Source: Ceratothoa steindachneri
Lineage: Eukaryota > Arthropoda > Malacostraca > Isopoda > Cymothoidae
Length of the DNA: 64,000 nt
Direction: 5' to 3'
NCBI GenBank assembly: GCA_963969495.1
Contig: OZ018319.1
Span: forward strand, 205,205,405 to 205,269,404
A program made the translations under genes and the position numbers. Numbering within the stretch: position 1 is the stretch's first letter; every line of letters begins with the position of its first letter. The notes under the pieces were generated by a model that searched no databases, was not told where the DNA came from, and was given only the letters and a program-made list of their open reading frames with translations. Shown here one piece after another: positions 30,220-41,841 of this stretch.

Positions 30220-31453
30220 CCTCCAGATCGTCGGTCTGTGGTCACGTCTCCAGATGGCTCTGGCATAGGTCTTTTGGTCTTTTTTAGAGGTTTCCAGTTC
30301 CGATTTCCTCAGCCTAATCGTTCTAAATTATGGAGAGAAAAATTGGCCTGAGATTGGAATTGGAAGTGGACGTGGGTGAACTTCCCTCCTCCCCTCCTCC
30401 CCTCCTCCCCTCATCCACTTCTCCACTCCTCTCCTCCTTTCCCTTACAATTGAAGAAAGTGCTCCTCATATTTCACCTAATGGAGAAACCACTCTCTTTT
30501 ACAGGGGTCAAAATGAAAATAAAATCTTTTATGGGATTTTTCTTCGAGGAAATACAGCAATCATTCGAACTCAAAATTTTTAATATTCTTTCCTCATCTA
30601 CCAATCCGTTACATCCAAGACATTAGAGAATACGTCGCAAATGTTCCTACTAAAATCAAATTTCATAACTAAAAGATCCTTAGAAACAGTGCACAGATCG
30701 TTTCAAATAAATAATATCGCTCAAGATGATTATTTAGATGTAATTACTTTACATTTGGCGAAATAAATATGGCAATGACAATATAGAGCCATTTTCTTTT
30801 TATGACAACCAATGAGTAAAGTAAAGGCGGACTAACTGGAGAAGGGTGAATAGTTTTCTTTTCGGTAATGAATATTCAAAAGGTATTTTTTTTTTATTTG
30901 AGAAAATATATCAATGCCGAAATACTTAGGACAAGAGATAAGTGAACAAGAATTAAAATAAAAAATCAGACCCAACCGACGTTCAGCCGAGATTGCATCG
31001 AATGAAACACGCCGGTTGCGAGGAACAAAGTAAATAAATGAAGTGAATAGTGATTGATCGCAATGAAGTGTGTGAATAGAATTTGGTCGCACTGTCTGTG
31101 CCTTTTCTCTCGCACTGGGGCAAGATTTCCCCAGGTTAGAGAACTCCAGTTTTCGATATGTTAAATGTATGGAAGGTTTTTGAAAGTGCATTCCTGAAGA
31201 AAGAAGCGAAGATCCTGGAAGTTCATAGCCCACCTTCCACAAATTGGAACTAAGTGGGGAATCCGGAAGTATTTTTGTAAAAATTAAAGCAAAATTCGAG
31301 TAAATAGGGGGAGCATATTACCGTGTAGAGTGATGAGGTGCTGCTACTTTCCGGTATTCCGTCAAAGAAAGATGAAAGACGGATAAAATATCTCGAGTAT
31401 CTAATGGAGGCGGCAGACTAACGAGGGGAGGGAGAAGAGAGAGAGAGAGGGGG

Positions 31454-31508
<55 letters not shown>

Positions 31509-32635
31509 AAGAGAGAGATCTTGGTGTCGAGACAACTGAACTTAAAAAAGCTAAGAGCATGCAATGGTAAAGTGATTGAGAAAAATTAAATTTCTGCTTT
31601 TTGTGTGTTGGCAACAAAGAAGAGCTATTAGTCGAGGATCTAGAGTGAAATTAAGTCGAGCGGGGAGGTTGACAGCCAGTTACAGGGACACCCCCCTAAC
31701 CTGTGACCTCTCTCTTATTATCTTTCATTATGTATATCTTTCGTCTCCATCGTTTGCGTTATATCCCACAGGAGAATTAAGAAGCAAAATCAGACAAAAA
31801 TCCGATACAAAAGAGTTGGCGGAAGACAGGATTGTCTCTTCGAGTTCTTTAAAACATATGGCTTCACTTACAATTAGGTGGAAACAAATATAAAGAAAGA
31901 ATTAAATTTAATATTGTTAATTTTTTAGCCTCCTCTGAGCTAACTTTATAGGTAGTAGGGTAGAAAAAGCTTACATTTACACCCATGAACGTTCTGACTG
32001 CGTATAGCTCAGTTTTGATGTTTTTAGCTTTGTTTAGGATATTTGAATGTTTGTTTGACTACATTTGTGTGAATGCATATGAATGTGGCTACTTCTGTGT
32101 GAATTTGGTTGCCATTCTTCTCTTAAATGTCAACTAACATTCTTTTAAAAAATAATGCCTGCTCCTCTCTGACCTGTTAAGGCAATTTCAGAAGCGAGAC
32201 CGGTTTTATTTGAGTACGAACAGTCTGGGAAAGTTGCTGCTTAAGGATGTCTTGAACTGCGATCTTACAAGTAAACAAAAACCTTCTCCAACATTAGAAG
32301 AATCAGTTTGACATTCAGTTTCCTTCTTAATCGGGTCAAGTAAAGTAAAAAAAACTACAGTTTAATCTAGATTGAGGATACGTTTTGGTAAGTTACAGAG
32401 TTACGGACCAGCAAAGGCCCTTGGATCCACTCTAAGGAAAGTCTTGAGAAAAAAAGACCTGGCTGAACGGGATAAAATAAAGAAAATAGTATTATTAGTT
32501 GCGCTTATTATTACAACATATAACATTGATCCGCTCGTACGCACCCTGTATATATTCATAACTGGTATTATAGACTCGCTGGTCGTGAATTGTGGTATCG
32601 GAATGTCTGCTCCTCCCTAGAGATTAAACATGTTT
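30220..32635. other. No gene recognised; one GA microsatellite
   Basis: A (GA)n tract spans about 31433-31518. A 136-codon minus ORF at 30832-31242 has no recognisable domain. The remainder is AT-rich. Confidence 0.4.
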
Positions 32636-32639
32636 ATCC

Positions 32640-33720
32640 ATGAGGTTGGCATGGGCTCTCCCAGTGCTACGATTTTAGTCGACATATTTAGGGCAAATTT
32701 GAACTTGATTTTATAAGTATCCAACCTCATTTAAACCTAATTTTATAGAAGATATGTCGATGACACCGTTATTATTTTCAAATCAGAACAAGAATCCCGC
32801 AATTGCATTCCATACTTAAAACCAGCTACACCGACATATTCAGGTTGAACAAAAGAAATAACTTAACAACTCTTTCCTTTTTTCGCCATTTTGATTTCTC
32901 CTTCGGGTAAATCTTTCCTTACCTCGATTTATCGCAAACCTACGTTTACAGGACTCAGTTTGAATTTCTTTAGTGGTTTTGACCTCACTTAAAAATTAAG
33001 AACAGTTACTACCCTATTAAACCTCGTTAAACGGTTATCATCGAACTTCTGATTGATGCATATCGCATTTAATTTTTTAATTCGATATTTCACCAATAAT
33101 GGATACTCTCACTCGTCTATATCCAAGTCAATATCGATTTTTTTAAACAACATTTATTTCCCGAATCTACCAACCATTAATGTTCCTAAAATTAAACGAT
33201 ATTGCGTGCTCTCTGAACTTGGCCCATTAAATAAATCTGTTCGCACCCAATTCTCTAAATTATTAAAGAAGCTATATTTTTTAATACTTATTTTACTATT
33301 TTCTTTGTTAATAAATTTAAACTAGGAATGTTTTTTTAAATTTTAAGGACAGACTCTCACCTGAAAGTAGAAGCATGGTCGTTTATAATTTCAATTGCCC
33401 TGGGTGTATCCAAGGGAAATACATAGGTTTCATAGTGCACTCCTTGAAGGCCAGTCTGTTCGCATCTTGGCATTAGCCTTAGAATAGGTAATCCCTTTTG
33501 CAGAAAAGAAAATTCAGCAATCCGCCAAAATAGCATCAGTTGTAAAACCGAGGTATTTCTCAATAATTTTAAAATATTGGAATCAACTCAAGACCCTACG
33601 TCATTCAGGATTTTAGAATTGCTATATATGTATCAAGCAATACAATCCTTCTCTCAATCTTCCTTTCCACTGTTAATTACATACTCTCAAACCAACCAAT
33701 AAATGACCCTGCACCGTAAG
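32640..33720 (+). pseudogene. Penelope-like element: reverse transcriptase and GIY-YIG region, 5'-truncated
   Basis: Frames in order: MGSPSATILVDIF (the GSPLSP RT motif), RRYVDDTVIIFKSE (catalytic YVDD intact), IYRKPTFTGLSLNFFS, LSSNF, FLIRYFTNNGYS, ELGPLNKSVRTQFSKLL, FKDRLSPESRSMVVYNFNC then GKYIGF (GIY-YIG endonuclease), and finally ILESTQDPTSFRILELLYMY, the usual Penelope-like end. Frameshifts and stops break it into several frames, the longest 33053-33325. Penelope-like elements copy RNA into nicked DNA. The N-terminal half is missing. A hammerhead-like motif follows at 33912. Confidence 0.82.
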
Positions 33721-33911
33721 ACAAATGATTTCGTTGATATTTCTCTTCAATTTCTCAGTTTTCTTCGACTCTTCATTCTGTATGTGAATTAATTCTTGTG
33801 TTCATTTAATAAATTTATTTTGTTTCGTTTGTCCTGTGCTTTTAATTTATAACCTAAACTTTAGTTTTTATACTTTTATTTCATCTCCAAATTGCAATTT
33901 TCTTTTTTGTT

Positions 33912-33960
33912 TTATAATACCTGAAGATGGGCGTGAAAAGCCTGAAACGTCGTAACATAT
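33912..33960 (+). ncRNA. Hammerhead ribozyme-like motif downstream of the Penelope-like ORF
   Basis: CTGAAGA (33921-33927) matches the CUGANGA core and TGAAACGTC supplies the GAAA core and a GUC cleavage triplet. Stem II is GGGC/GCCT around GTGAAAA. Stem I can form from TAT-AA-TAC upstream and GTA-AC-ATA downstream with an internal loop. Stem III is reduced to ACGT, as in the minimal, possibly dimeric hammerheads known in Penelope-like elements. Activity is not shown. Confidence 0.6.
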
Positions 33961-33999
33961 GAATCATCTTCTTTTACTACATATAATTTACTTTCACCC

Positions 34000-34001
<2 letters not shown>

Positions 34002-34061
<60 letters not shown>

Positions 34062-34095
34062 TTTATAGAGAGAGAAGGGGAGGGGGAGAGAGAGA

Positions 34096-34139
<44 letters not shown>
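34002..34139. repeat. (TA)n followed by (GA)n microsatellite
   Basis: TA dinucleotides at about 34002-34057, then GA-rich sequence 34065-34139. The 143-codon plus ORF crossing it is an artefact. Confidence 0.9.
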
Positions 34140-34141
<2 letters not shown>

Positions 34142-34639
34142 TATGTGTCTCATGAAGGCGAGGATTGTTATTGTAGCGGCCGGATTGAATCTATAAACAA
34201 GGAGGAAAGGGCTGACAATTTAGGGCACAAGGTCAACTCCGAGGAGATTGTTCTTATAATGGAACAAAGGACAAAAAGAAGGCTCCACCAAAGCACTTCA
34301 TACCTAAATCTTACGAGAGGATGTGGGCCTTCCAAACTCTGCCAGATAGCTCGCAAAAGATCACAGTTCTACCAAATGGGAATTATGTAAGCCAATCACC
34401 GACGATTGGTGTAAGAATTCACCTGGCAGGCGGTGACTCAATCACCCCATGATTGACGTAACACCATGACTAAGCTCGTAAATTATTATTTGGAATTTCT
34501 TTTGAGTGTGGATCCACAAAGGTATTTTTGTCCTTATTTGGGGCTGTTGCACTATGACTTACCGCAGGGAGACACTGAAGACTAATGTCAAGTGCCAAGT
34601 CTCAATGCCTAAATGGGGGTCACGCGATATGCACTAAAA

Positions 34640-35280
34640 AAAAACACTAATGCAAACAAATAAGGACCACACCTACAAATGATTCGCAACCTACCACGCA
34701 AAACAAACAGTTGTCAATAACCAATGGCGCAGATGACACATACAAGCACATATCGATGAGTGATACAAATACAATAAACATATAGGTAATGAAACATAAA
34801 CTTGCGCATGTAAAACAAGGATAAAACATGTGATAAATAAACAAATACATATCAATAAGGAATGAAAGAAAATACGACACACAAACACAGCAAACCAGGC
34901 CTAACACAAAATATGGAAAAAACGCATGATAACAACGAATAAAAGAATACGATAGACAAACAAGCGCGTGTCACTAAGCAATCACACAAATATAACAAAT
35001 AAACACATGCAAATCAGGAATGAACCAAAATACGATAAACAACCTTATGACAATGAAGAAGCATAAAATACGTCAAACAAACATATCTGGGGGACAATTA
35101 ATACAAATAAACACATGTCATTAATGAAATAAATAATGCGAAAAAGAAACTAAAAAATGTCAGCAGCGGAAAAAATGTGATAAACAAGTCCCCCGTTAAT
35201 AAAGAATCACGCAAAATACGACATGCAAACATTTGTTATAAGACGTGGTACAAAACAGCACGCAAGACAAATAAACTTCA
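34640..35280. repeat. A-rich degenerate minisatellite
   Basis: Diverged units with ACAAATAAACACATG, CAATRAGGAATGA and AAAATACGA(CT)A words recurring about every 55-65 bp. Confidence 0.6.
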
Positions 35281-35454
35281 AAGATTATTAAAAAGTTAAG
35301 CATAGCCAAATATGTACCTCGAGACAGAAAAACTCTAAGCATATTGCATTATCAAAGAATTTATGTCTATTTAAGAAAGCGAACAAAGTGTTGTTTAGAT
35401 TCTGGAAAATTTGCTGAGGAATGTTCAAAGATAAATTTAATAATATCCAGTTCT

Positions 35455-35580
35455 TTTTAAGCTAGAAATGCCTAGGCTTTTTTTCTAAGCTAACATTGCC
35501 TAGGTCTTTTTAACGCTAGCAATTCCTAGGCTTTTTTAAAGCTAGCAATGCCTAGTCCATTTTTAAGCTAATGGTTTTAG
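35455..35580. repeat. GCTAGCAATGCCTAGG minisatellite, block 1
   Basis: About four units of 33 bp: AAGCTAGCAATGCCTAGGCTTTTTT with changes. The related block 2 lies at 36285-36455. Confidence 0.75.
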
Positions 35581-36284
35581 TTAGCAACGGATTCACCTCT
35601 AGACTTTCCTCGGATACAGACATACTCTTCTTGAACCCTCTCCTTTAAACTATATCATCTTAAATCTCCTCCATTTTTACATCTCTACGGGAAACAGGAA
35701 GGAAACACTTATCTATAGGCTGGAGATAATTTTTATATCGGCAAAAACCACCCGAGGAAAAGATAACAAAAAGGGACCGTTACAAATTAATATGGTGAGA
35801 GAAAGATAGGAGCGACTATCCCTGAAAGTGCTGCGAGAATGCAGTAAGCCCAGTAGCCACCAGGGATAAAATCACTGAAACCATCAACGTGAAATCAAAC
35901 GTGGCACTAGTAAGTCCTTTCCAATCCTCCAAAGGATTCGTGGTTATGTGTTACACGGATCACGACCCCGACAATCTCCTAAACGAAATAGCCATCTCTC
36001 ATCTGAAGGACTGAACCTCGAACCGATTTTGGCCTTGAAGATCATGTCCTAGGGAAGTGTTATCTCAGGCAGCTGTAGCCCATAATTAAGGAACAGGAGA
36101 CATCAGAGAAGAAATTATCTACTATAAGAAATAGACCAAGGTTCAATCTGTAATCAAATTCGGGCAACCATCAAGAACCATAAAAATAATATCGACCGAA
36201 TATATCATGGCGGGAAAAACCTATACCCTATTTCCCCACTTCTTTCGATCAAATCATTTTTTTTAATCCAGCAATTTATTAAGT
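35581..36284. other. No gene recognised between two minisatellite blocks
   Basis: A plus-strand stretch near 35890-36010 has short open frames but nothing assignable. Confidence 0.35.
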
Positions 36285-36455
36285 ATTTTAAAGTTAGCAA
36301 TGTCTAGGCCTTTTTGAAGGTAGCAATGTCTAGGCCTTATTTAAGCTAACAATGCCTAGGCCCCTTTTTAAAGCTAGCAATGTGTAGGGTTTTTTTAAGC
36401 TAGCAAGGTGTATGCATTTTTTAATCTCGCATTGCCAAGGCCTTTGTTGAGCTAC
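36285..36455. repeat. GCTAGCAATGCCTAGG minisatellite, block 2
   Basis: About five to six units of TTTAAAGCTAGCAATGYCTAGGCC type, including GCTAGC and CCTAGG palindromes. Same family as 35455-35580. Confidence 0.75.
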
Positions 36456-36599
36456 AAAAATGTCGTTCGATTTCTCCATTTCTAATGACTCAAAATTACC
36501 GTCAGTCATTTCTGAAGAGAATATTACGTAAAATGAAAACTGGTCCGTTTACAGCAATAGTAAGCATACCCCCCCCCCCCCAAAAAAAAAAAAAAAAAA

Positions 36600-37030
36600 A
36601 TCACTTCTTTTCATAGACGGAATTTCCAACAGCAGAAGCTTATACTTTGCATTTAGTTGGATGTGAAACGAGTTATTCATCCTGGGTTCCTCAGTAATAA
36701 GCAAGTGAAGACTTGTATTTTCAACAAATGCTGTATAAATGAAGTTCACACGTGGTAAGTTTGAACGAAGAAAAAATAATTGCTTTAGAATGGGAAGTTC
36801 TATATTCACCGGACCTTATACCGCCTGAGCACCATTTATTTAAGTCACTACAACATCATCTAAACATCAAAGTTTACTCTGTTATGGGGGGGAGAAAAAG
36901 ATATCAAGTCATTTGATCAAAACGTAATGAAATTTAATGAAAATTATCGACATTTTGGTTAAGTGAATACAGAACATTGTTTTTAATGGGAATTATCTAC
37001 TTTCCTGAATAAATGGGTTTTTTTTATATT
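36600..37030 (+). pseudogene. Mariner-like transposase relic (element C)
   Basis: Plus frames read CIWDVKRVIHPGFL (the W-D-K-GVIH region), then ALEWEVLYSPDLIPPEHHLF and KSLQHHLN (the HPPYSPDL-PSDYHLF region, its last catalytic Asp apparently replaced by Glu) and a degraded FWLSEYRTLF end. Frames are broken. The overlapping minus ORF 36549-36809 is a shadow. Confidence 0.65.
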
Positions 37031-37708
37031 AGAGATCATTTTATTTTCCTTTTAAGACATATCAATAACTTGACAAATTAATAATTAGCTGAGACAGAAT
37101 AAACAAGTGGCACGACACACAGCCACAGAAACATGGGTTTATATTTTAAAATAAAAGAAATTTCATATTTTTGCTAGGAAGAAATTTCAAACAATTTGTT
37201 GACTAGTAGACCATCTGCTCTAATGTGACTTAATTCCCCTTTAAATCAAAGATTCTTGACCTTTTTTCCTCATATCCTTTTCAAAATTAGTCCCATTTTC
37301 CAAGCAGGTTTTACACAATAAGTGGATTATAATGAAAAATATAAATTGAATATTCTTTGTAGATAAAAAATTTAATATTTTTCTTTATTTTTAAGTTTTA
37401 TAAAAAAATTGAGTAACTTTTAAAAAGTTGTAAATAGAATACTACCGAGAATAAGTGAAAATGTATGTTTCTAAGCATTTGTTTAATAATTCTAAATAAT
37501 TTTTAAAAATGTATAAATGGAAAATTATCCTTAATATGAATACTTTTTCAGCATTTTAAAGGGAATATTGTCACACCTAAAATTGAAATATTAATTTAAA
37601 ATGTTTTTAATATTTATTTTTCAGTCATTATTAAATAATTATGAATAGAATATTTTCATCCATAAAATTAAAATATGCATTTTTTTATATTTTTAACATT
37701 TTATTTTT

Positions 37709-38148
37709 CACTAACTCTATACTTTAAGAAGGAGATTTTTTTGAGTATTTGAATAATAATTTCATCTTAGTTTGGTTATGACTTATGTATTTTTTATCAA
37801 AGTTATTTCTAATAATTGTTTTATAATATCGAAAAACAAAATGGTGAATTTCAGAAATAAATTTAAGTATCGAAATTTTGTGAGTTCTTTAAACCAAAAG
37901 AATTACAAATGGTGAAGTTCAAAAAATTTATTTTTATATATCTTCTATGACTCTATATTTTAGCAACGTGATATTTTGAAAGAGGGAAAATTTAGTTTAG
38001 AGTTCCCTTTTAAAATTATTATAGTGGCGAAGTTCAGAAAATTTATAAAAATTTAACCAGGGCTGCTTTTTTATAGATTTTAAATTTCAATCTTAGTAGC
38101 AAAGCGCAAGCTCTCCCCTTCAGGGGGAGTGGGGAAGCCATTACCTGG
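37709..38148 (+). repeat. Dispersed 440-bp AT-rich repeat, copy 3
   Basis: Runs CACTAACTCTATACTTTAAG to CCATTACCTGG. Full-length match in layout to copy 1 (445 bp, inverted). The last 90 bp hold GGCTGCTTTTTT, AATCTTAGTAGC and AAGCGCAAGCTC. Confidence 0.75.
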
Positions 38149-38334
38149 TTTTTAAATAATTATAAATTGAATATTTTACACGAAAGTTTGAATATCTATC
38201 TTAATATTCAATAACAATTTAATCTTTTTTGAGGTTCAAAATATTTATGAATCTAATATTCCAGAGTTAAAAAAAGGAAAATATTTATACTTATTTATAA
38301 TATTTTATTACTAATTTTTTAAACAATTAGAAAG

Positions 38335-40010
38335 GATAAAGTCAAAGATGGAGAGAAATACTGATTTAATTTAATCTGTACTGCTACAGTGTCGAGCACT
38401 GTAGATCTAGGGAAATCGATCCTCTCCCTTCTCTCCAAATTGAGACACGGGACGTTGACCACAAAACATCCGGGCCAGGCACCTTGGGTCAATCTCGTAA
38501 CCACAGCCCCTCGCCCCTCGTCCCTATGAAAAGCAGGATGTTTTAAACTGCAAGATCTTTCCTATGAGTGTGTATTCCATTTCACGTCATTACGAAATTG
38601 GAGAGGCGTTTCTCTCAAGCTCGAAGGGCCATCTGGACCAGAGGTAAGACTTGGTGAGAAAACCCGTTGGAGTAAGAACCCTCCTGCGGCCTGTCCACAA
38701 GCCACCCCTTCCTACCCCTACCACAATGGGGTGACGAGGCATAAATACCAAACACTTGGGATAAGCGAGGTAGAATCCGTAAGTCAATAAGGCTACGAAG
38801 TCACCTGCAAGAGAGGCCGGGCTAACAAGAGAAGAGCCACGAAGCAGCTCATCCTCGAGCTAGTCCCTGGTTATCAAACTGAGCTTTAAGTTAACTTGCT
38901 CAAATTCAACATATTTTCGTCAGAGAACCCTCCCCCCTCACTATCCTCGCCAATAAAGAAGATCCCCCCAGGATTACAATCCTCGTCGTAGAAAAAGACC
39001 CCCTCCCGAGTACTCTCGCCCTTGACGAATTCAGAAACGAAGAAGAAAAAGTTCCTCCTCGAGCCCGCTCCCCGGTGGTCACACCGAACGTCAAGTTAAT
39101 TTGGTTTAAGAACCAAGTCCAACTTATTCTCTTCAAAGAGACCCCTCCTATCCTAGTGCATCCTAAAGCACAGGCATAGTCCTCGCCCTTGAAGAAGACT
39201 TCCACCCCCCGAGTACAGCCCTCGCCCTTGAAGAATTCATAAAGGAAGAAAAAAGAGCTCCTCCTTGAGCCCGTTACCCGGAGGTCACACCAAACTCTAA
39301 GTTAACTTGGTTTAAGAACCAAGTTCAACTTATTCTCGTCAGAGCCTCCCCCCCCCCATATCTTGATGTAGCACAAAGCAAAGTGATAGTCCTCGCTCTT
39401 GAGAAATTCCGAAACGAAGAAGAAAAAGCTCCTCCTCGAACCCGTTACCCGGTGGTCACACCGAACTCTAAGTTAACTTGGTTTAAGAACCAAGTTCAAC
39501 TTACTCTCGTCAGAGAGACCCCGCCTATCATGGTGCATCCTAAAGCACCGTGTTAGTCTTCGCCCTTGAAGTAGGACACCCCCGCCCCCTCCCGAGTACC
39601 GTGTGGCCGCCCATCTGCCACACTCGCGAGTCCCTTGTGACTGTCAAGTTATTCCGTCCGCCGTCAACCATCTGGTCGAGGCACGCGTCAAAGAACCCAC
39701 CGGATTCCTGAGGTGTCTGGGCTCATTGAGTTCAAGGTCAGACTTGAACCCGTCGCCGGGGGACCCAGGTATTTAAACTCCAGTAGAGACAGTTAGGTTA
39801 TTTTTATATAGAAGTGAGTGGTGGATTAGCCATCACTATAATGTCAAGTAAGTCAAGTTAAATAGCCTTACTTAAAAACTTATTGAAGTCATTATTGTGT
39901 ATTTAAATTCGTAATATTTCTGTAGTTCTTGTTAATTTTATCTGTGTGTTTTAATTAAAGTTTTAGTTTGTTTTAACATTTTTTTTTATTCTCTCCTCGA
40001 ATCGCAACGT
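38335..40010 (+). mobile_element. Left long terminal repeat-like copy of a non-autonomous retroelement
   Basis: From about 38395 on it matches 42045-43658 collinearly, including GACGTTGACC, CATCCGGGCCAGGCACCTTG, the internal tandem repeats, GTCAACCATCTGGTCGAGGC and the AT-rich 3' third. A TATTTAAA box (39770-39777), a downstream start region and an AATTAAA polyadenylation-like signal near 39953 fit LTR promoter/terminator functions. The first 200 bp of the right copy are not clearly present here, so the 5' end is truncated or diverged. Confidence 0.72.
38880..39600. repeat. Four tandem units of about 185-220 bp inside the left LTR
   Basis: Each unit has TTGGTTTAAGAACCAAGT or its variant, CAACTTATTCTCGTCAGAG, CCTCGCCCTTGAAGAA, GAAACGAAGAAGAAAAAG and a CCCGTTACCCGGTGGTCACA block. 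The same tandem set recurs in the right LTR at about 42530-43240. Confidence 0.75.
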
Positions 40011-40024
40011 TGGCACAGGGAACC
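40011..40024 (+). promoter_or_regulatory. Primer-binding-site-like sequence after the left LTR
   Basis: TGGCACAGGGAACC begins with TGG, complementary to a tRNA CCA end, and follows the LTR directly. The matching site after the right LTR is at 43659-43672. The tRNA was not identified. Confidence 0.5.
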
Positions 40025-40551
40025 TTTAAAGTTTAAAGATATCAAGAACCTAGATAATAATAATCAAATCATATATAGCACTCTTAGAGAGATATAACGT
40101 TAATCACGGAGTAGTACGTAAACAACCCATACGTATGAACATATTTCCATCACTCGGTCCTTCCTATACCACGACATAAATATTTTGGTGTCAAGGTGTG
40201 GAGGACTTCCTATTGCAGGACATTAAATATTTGGTTTCAGGTGTGTGTGGTCCTTCCAATACTACGACATAAATGCTTAGTGTCAAGTTTTATGGGTATT
40301 GGAAGAACTCACTAGAATTTGTCTTGTATTCCCTTCAGGAAGAGTAAAAGTCTGCCAAGCATTCAAGGAAAGATTAAAACAGAACAAGATCGTTAGATAA
40401 TTTTCCCGTGATTAGCCTGTTATTTTTATTAATTAATTTGTTGTTAGAGTGGTATTCCAATCAGCCAAGTATTGGGATTAAGGGAAGTTAGGCAGTGCGC
40501 TACCTGGTGAGTTGTTGCATAAGTAACTGAGCGTACAGTGGTTACAGTGTG

Positions 40552-41391
40552 ATGGACATCCACAAAATGGATTCGGACGAAATATTATACCAACAAACCC
40601 AAATGCTTGAAGGCGACAATATGGATGCCTACGCCCTGTCAGAACTGAGAATAGAAATGGAAGACGAAACAGAAGAAAGAAGGATACAGTGGGAAATAGA
40701 AGACGAAGAAAGAAGAATGCTGAGGAGAAGTAAAACAAACGAAAGAATAATTCAGTTGAAAATCGAAGCAAAAGAATTAAGAATGAGGATAGAAAGAGAA
40801 CCTGAAGAAAGAAGACTAAAGATAACAAGTGAAGTAGAAGAAAGAAGAATACAGAAGGATAGAGAAGATGCCCAAGCTGAAAGAGAAGAGAGAGAAGAAA
40901 AAGAAAGAATGCTCGCACTTAAAAGGGCATCTATAGAAAATCAGATGGAGGTCGAGGAAGCTTTAGTCCACCCTGGACCTAGGAAAGGATCGATGAATAC
41001 CCAGCCAAAGGGGGTAACGATGGAAGAAGTAGTAAGTAGGGATGATGTACCAGCAGAAGTACCTAAGGAAGAACCTACGAGAAGAACCCAGTCAAATGGG
41101 GTGACGATGGAGCAAGAGGGAGGTGTCAATGTGGTACACCCAGGGAAACCGATTCAGATTTTAGACGAGGATAATGAGTATCCCCTAGCCCCAGTATTCT
41201 TACCCCAGAACGAAACATCCACGGAGTTACTACGAAGACTCCAAGTCGTAGTGAGCTCCACGCCCATTAACGACCCCGCAAGGAAAATTTTTTTAGACCC
41301 CTGGAGATCGAACCCAGACACGATCTCCCCGTGTACCTGGTTAAAGGAGAAATATGGGACTCACTCTCCCATCATTTATGCAACTCTGTAA
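40552..41391 (+). CDS. Gag-like coiled-coil ORF of the non-autonomous LTR element
   Basis: ATG at 40552 opens 279 codons. Residues about 30-130 are Glu/Arg-rich and helical, with repeated EERRI, EERRM, EERRL patterns typical of a coiled coil. Two related segments follow (TQPKGVTMEE and TQSNGVTMEQ), then a Pro-rich and hydrophobic end with STELLRRLQVVV, DPWRSNPDTI and CTWLKEKYG. There is no zinc knuckle, protease or polymerase. Its position between two long direct repeats, after a primer-site-like sequence, suggests a structural gag-type product. A host gene is possible but less likely. The frame is intact, which is unusual for this window. Confidence 0.55.
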   Translation: MDIHKMDSDEILYQQTQMLEGDNMDAYALSELRIEMEDETEERRIQWEIEDEERRMLRRSKTNERIIQLKIEAKELRMRIEREPEERRLKITSEVEERRIQKDREDAQAEREEREEKERMLALKRASIENQMEVEEALVHPGPRKGSMNTQPKGVTMEEVVSRDDVPAEVPKEEPTRRTQSNGVTMEQEGGVNVVHPGKPIQILDEDNEYPLAPVFLPQNETSTELLRRLQVVVSSTPINDPARKIFLDPWRSNPDTISPCTWLKEKYGTHSPIIYATL

Positions 41392-41841
41392 CAGGCCACT
41401 CTAGCCAAGAGGGTTAGTTTGAAATTATCCAAGTGCCATAATACGGGTAGTTCGCATAGGTTGGAGTACCACTACAATTTTGAGACGTACTTGGGTAGAC
41501 CCCATAAATCGAACAGCCGACTCAGGCGCGGTAAGGTAATGGTCATAGAGCACCACTTTAATATTACGAGTAGCTATATCAAAAGGGCCGATAAAGTAAA
41601 GCCGCTCTAGAACCTGAGTCAAAACCCCCATTGAGGGTTATTTCATCACCTAGTAATGGTGAAACCATGTTTTCATTGTTTTTCGTGTTATTAGTTATCG
41701 TTAGGATTTAAGTTCTTAAAAATTTAGAAATATAAGGAAGTAGCTTGTTTTTGTTTTTGTTTTTGTTGCGTGTTATCGATGAATTAGGTTTTAGTTTTGT
41801 TTGAAAGTTAAATTGTGTTGCGAGTATGTTAAATTGTGCTG

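Noticed and set aside
30832..31242. 136-codon minus ORF
   Set aside because: No signal, domain or splice context. AT-rich sequence of this length can stay open by chance.
33357..33563. 68-codon minus ORF as an exon
   Set aside because: The plus strand here encodes the Penelope-like GIY-YIG region in register with neighbouring blocks.
40478..40918. 146-codon Phe/Leu-rich minus ORF
   Set aside because: Antisense shadow of the Glu/Arg-rich coiled-coil ORF; AGA/GAA codons read as Leu/Phe/Ser.
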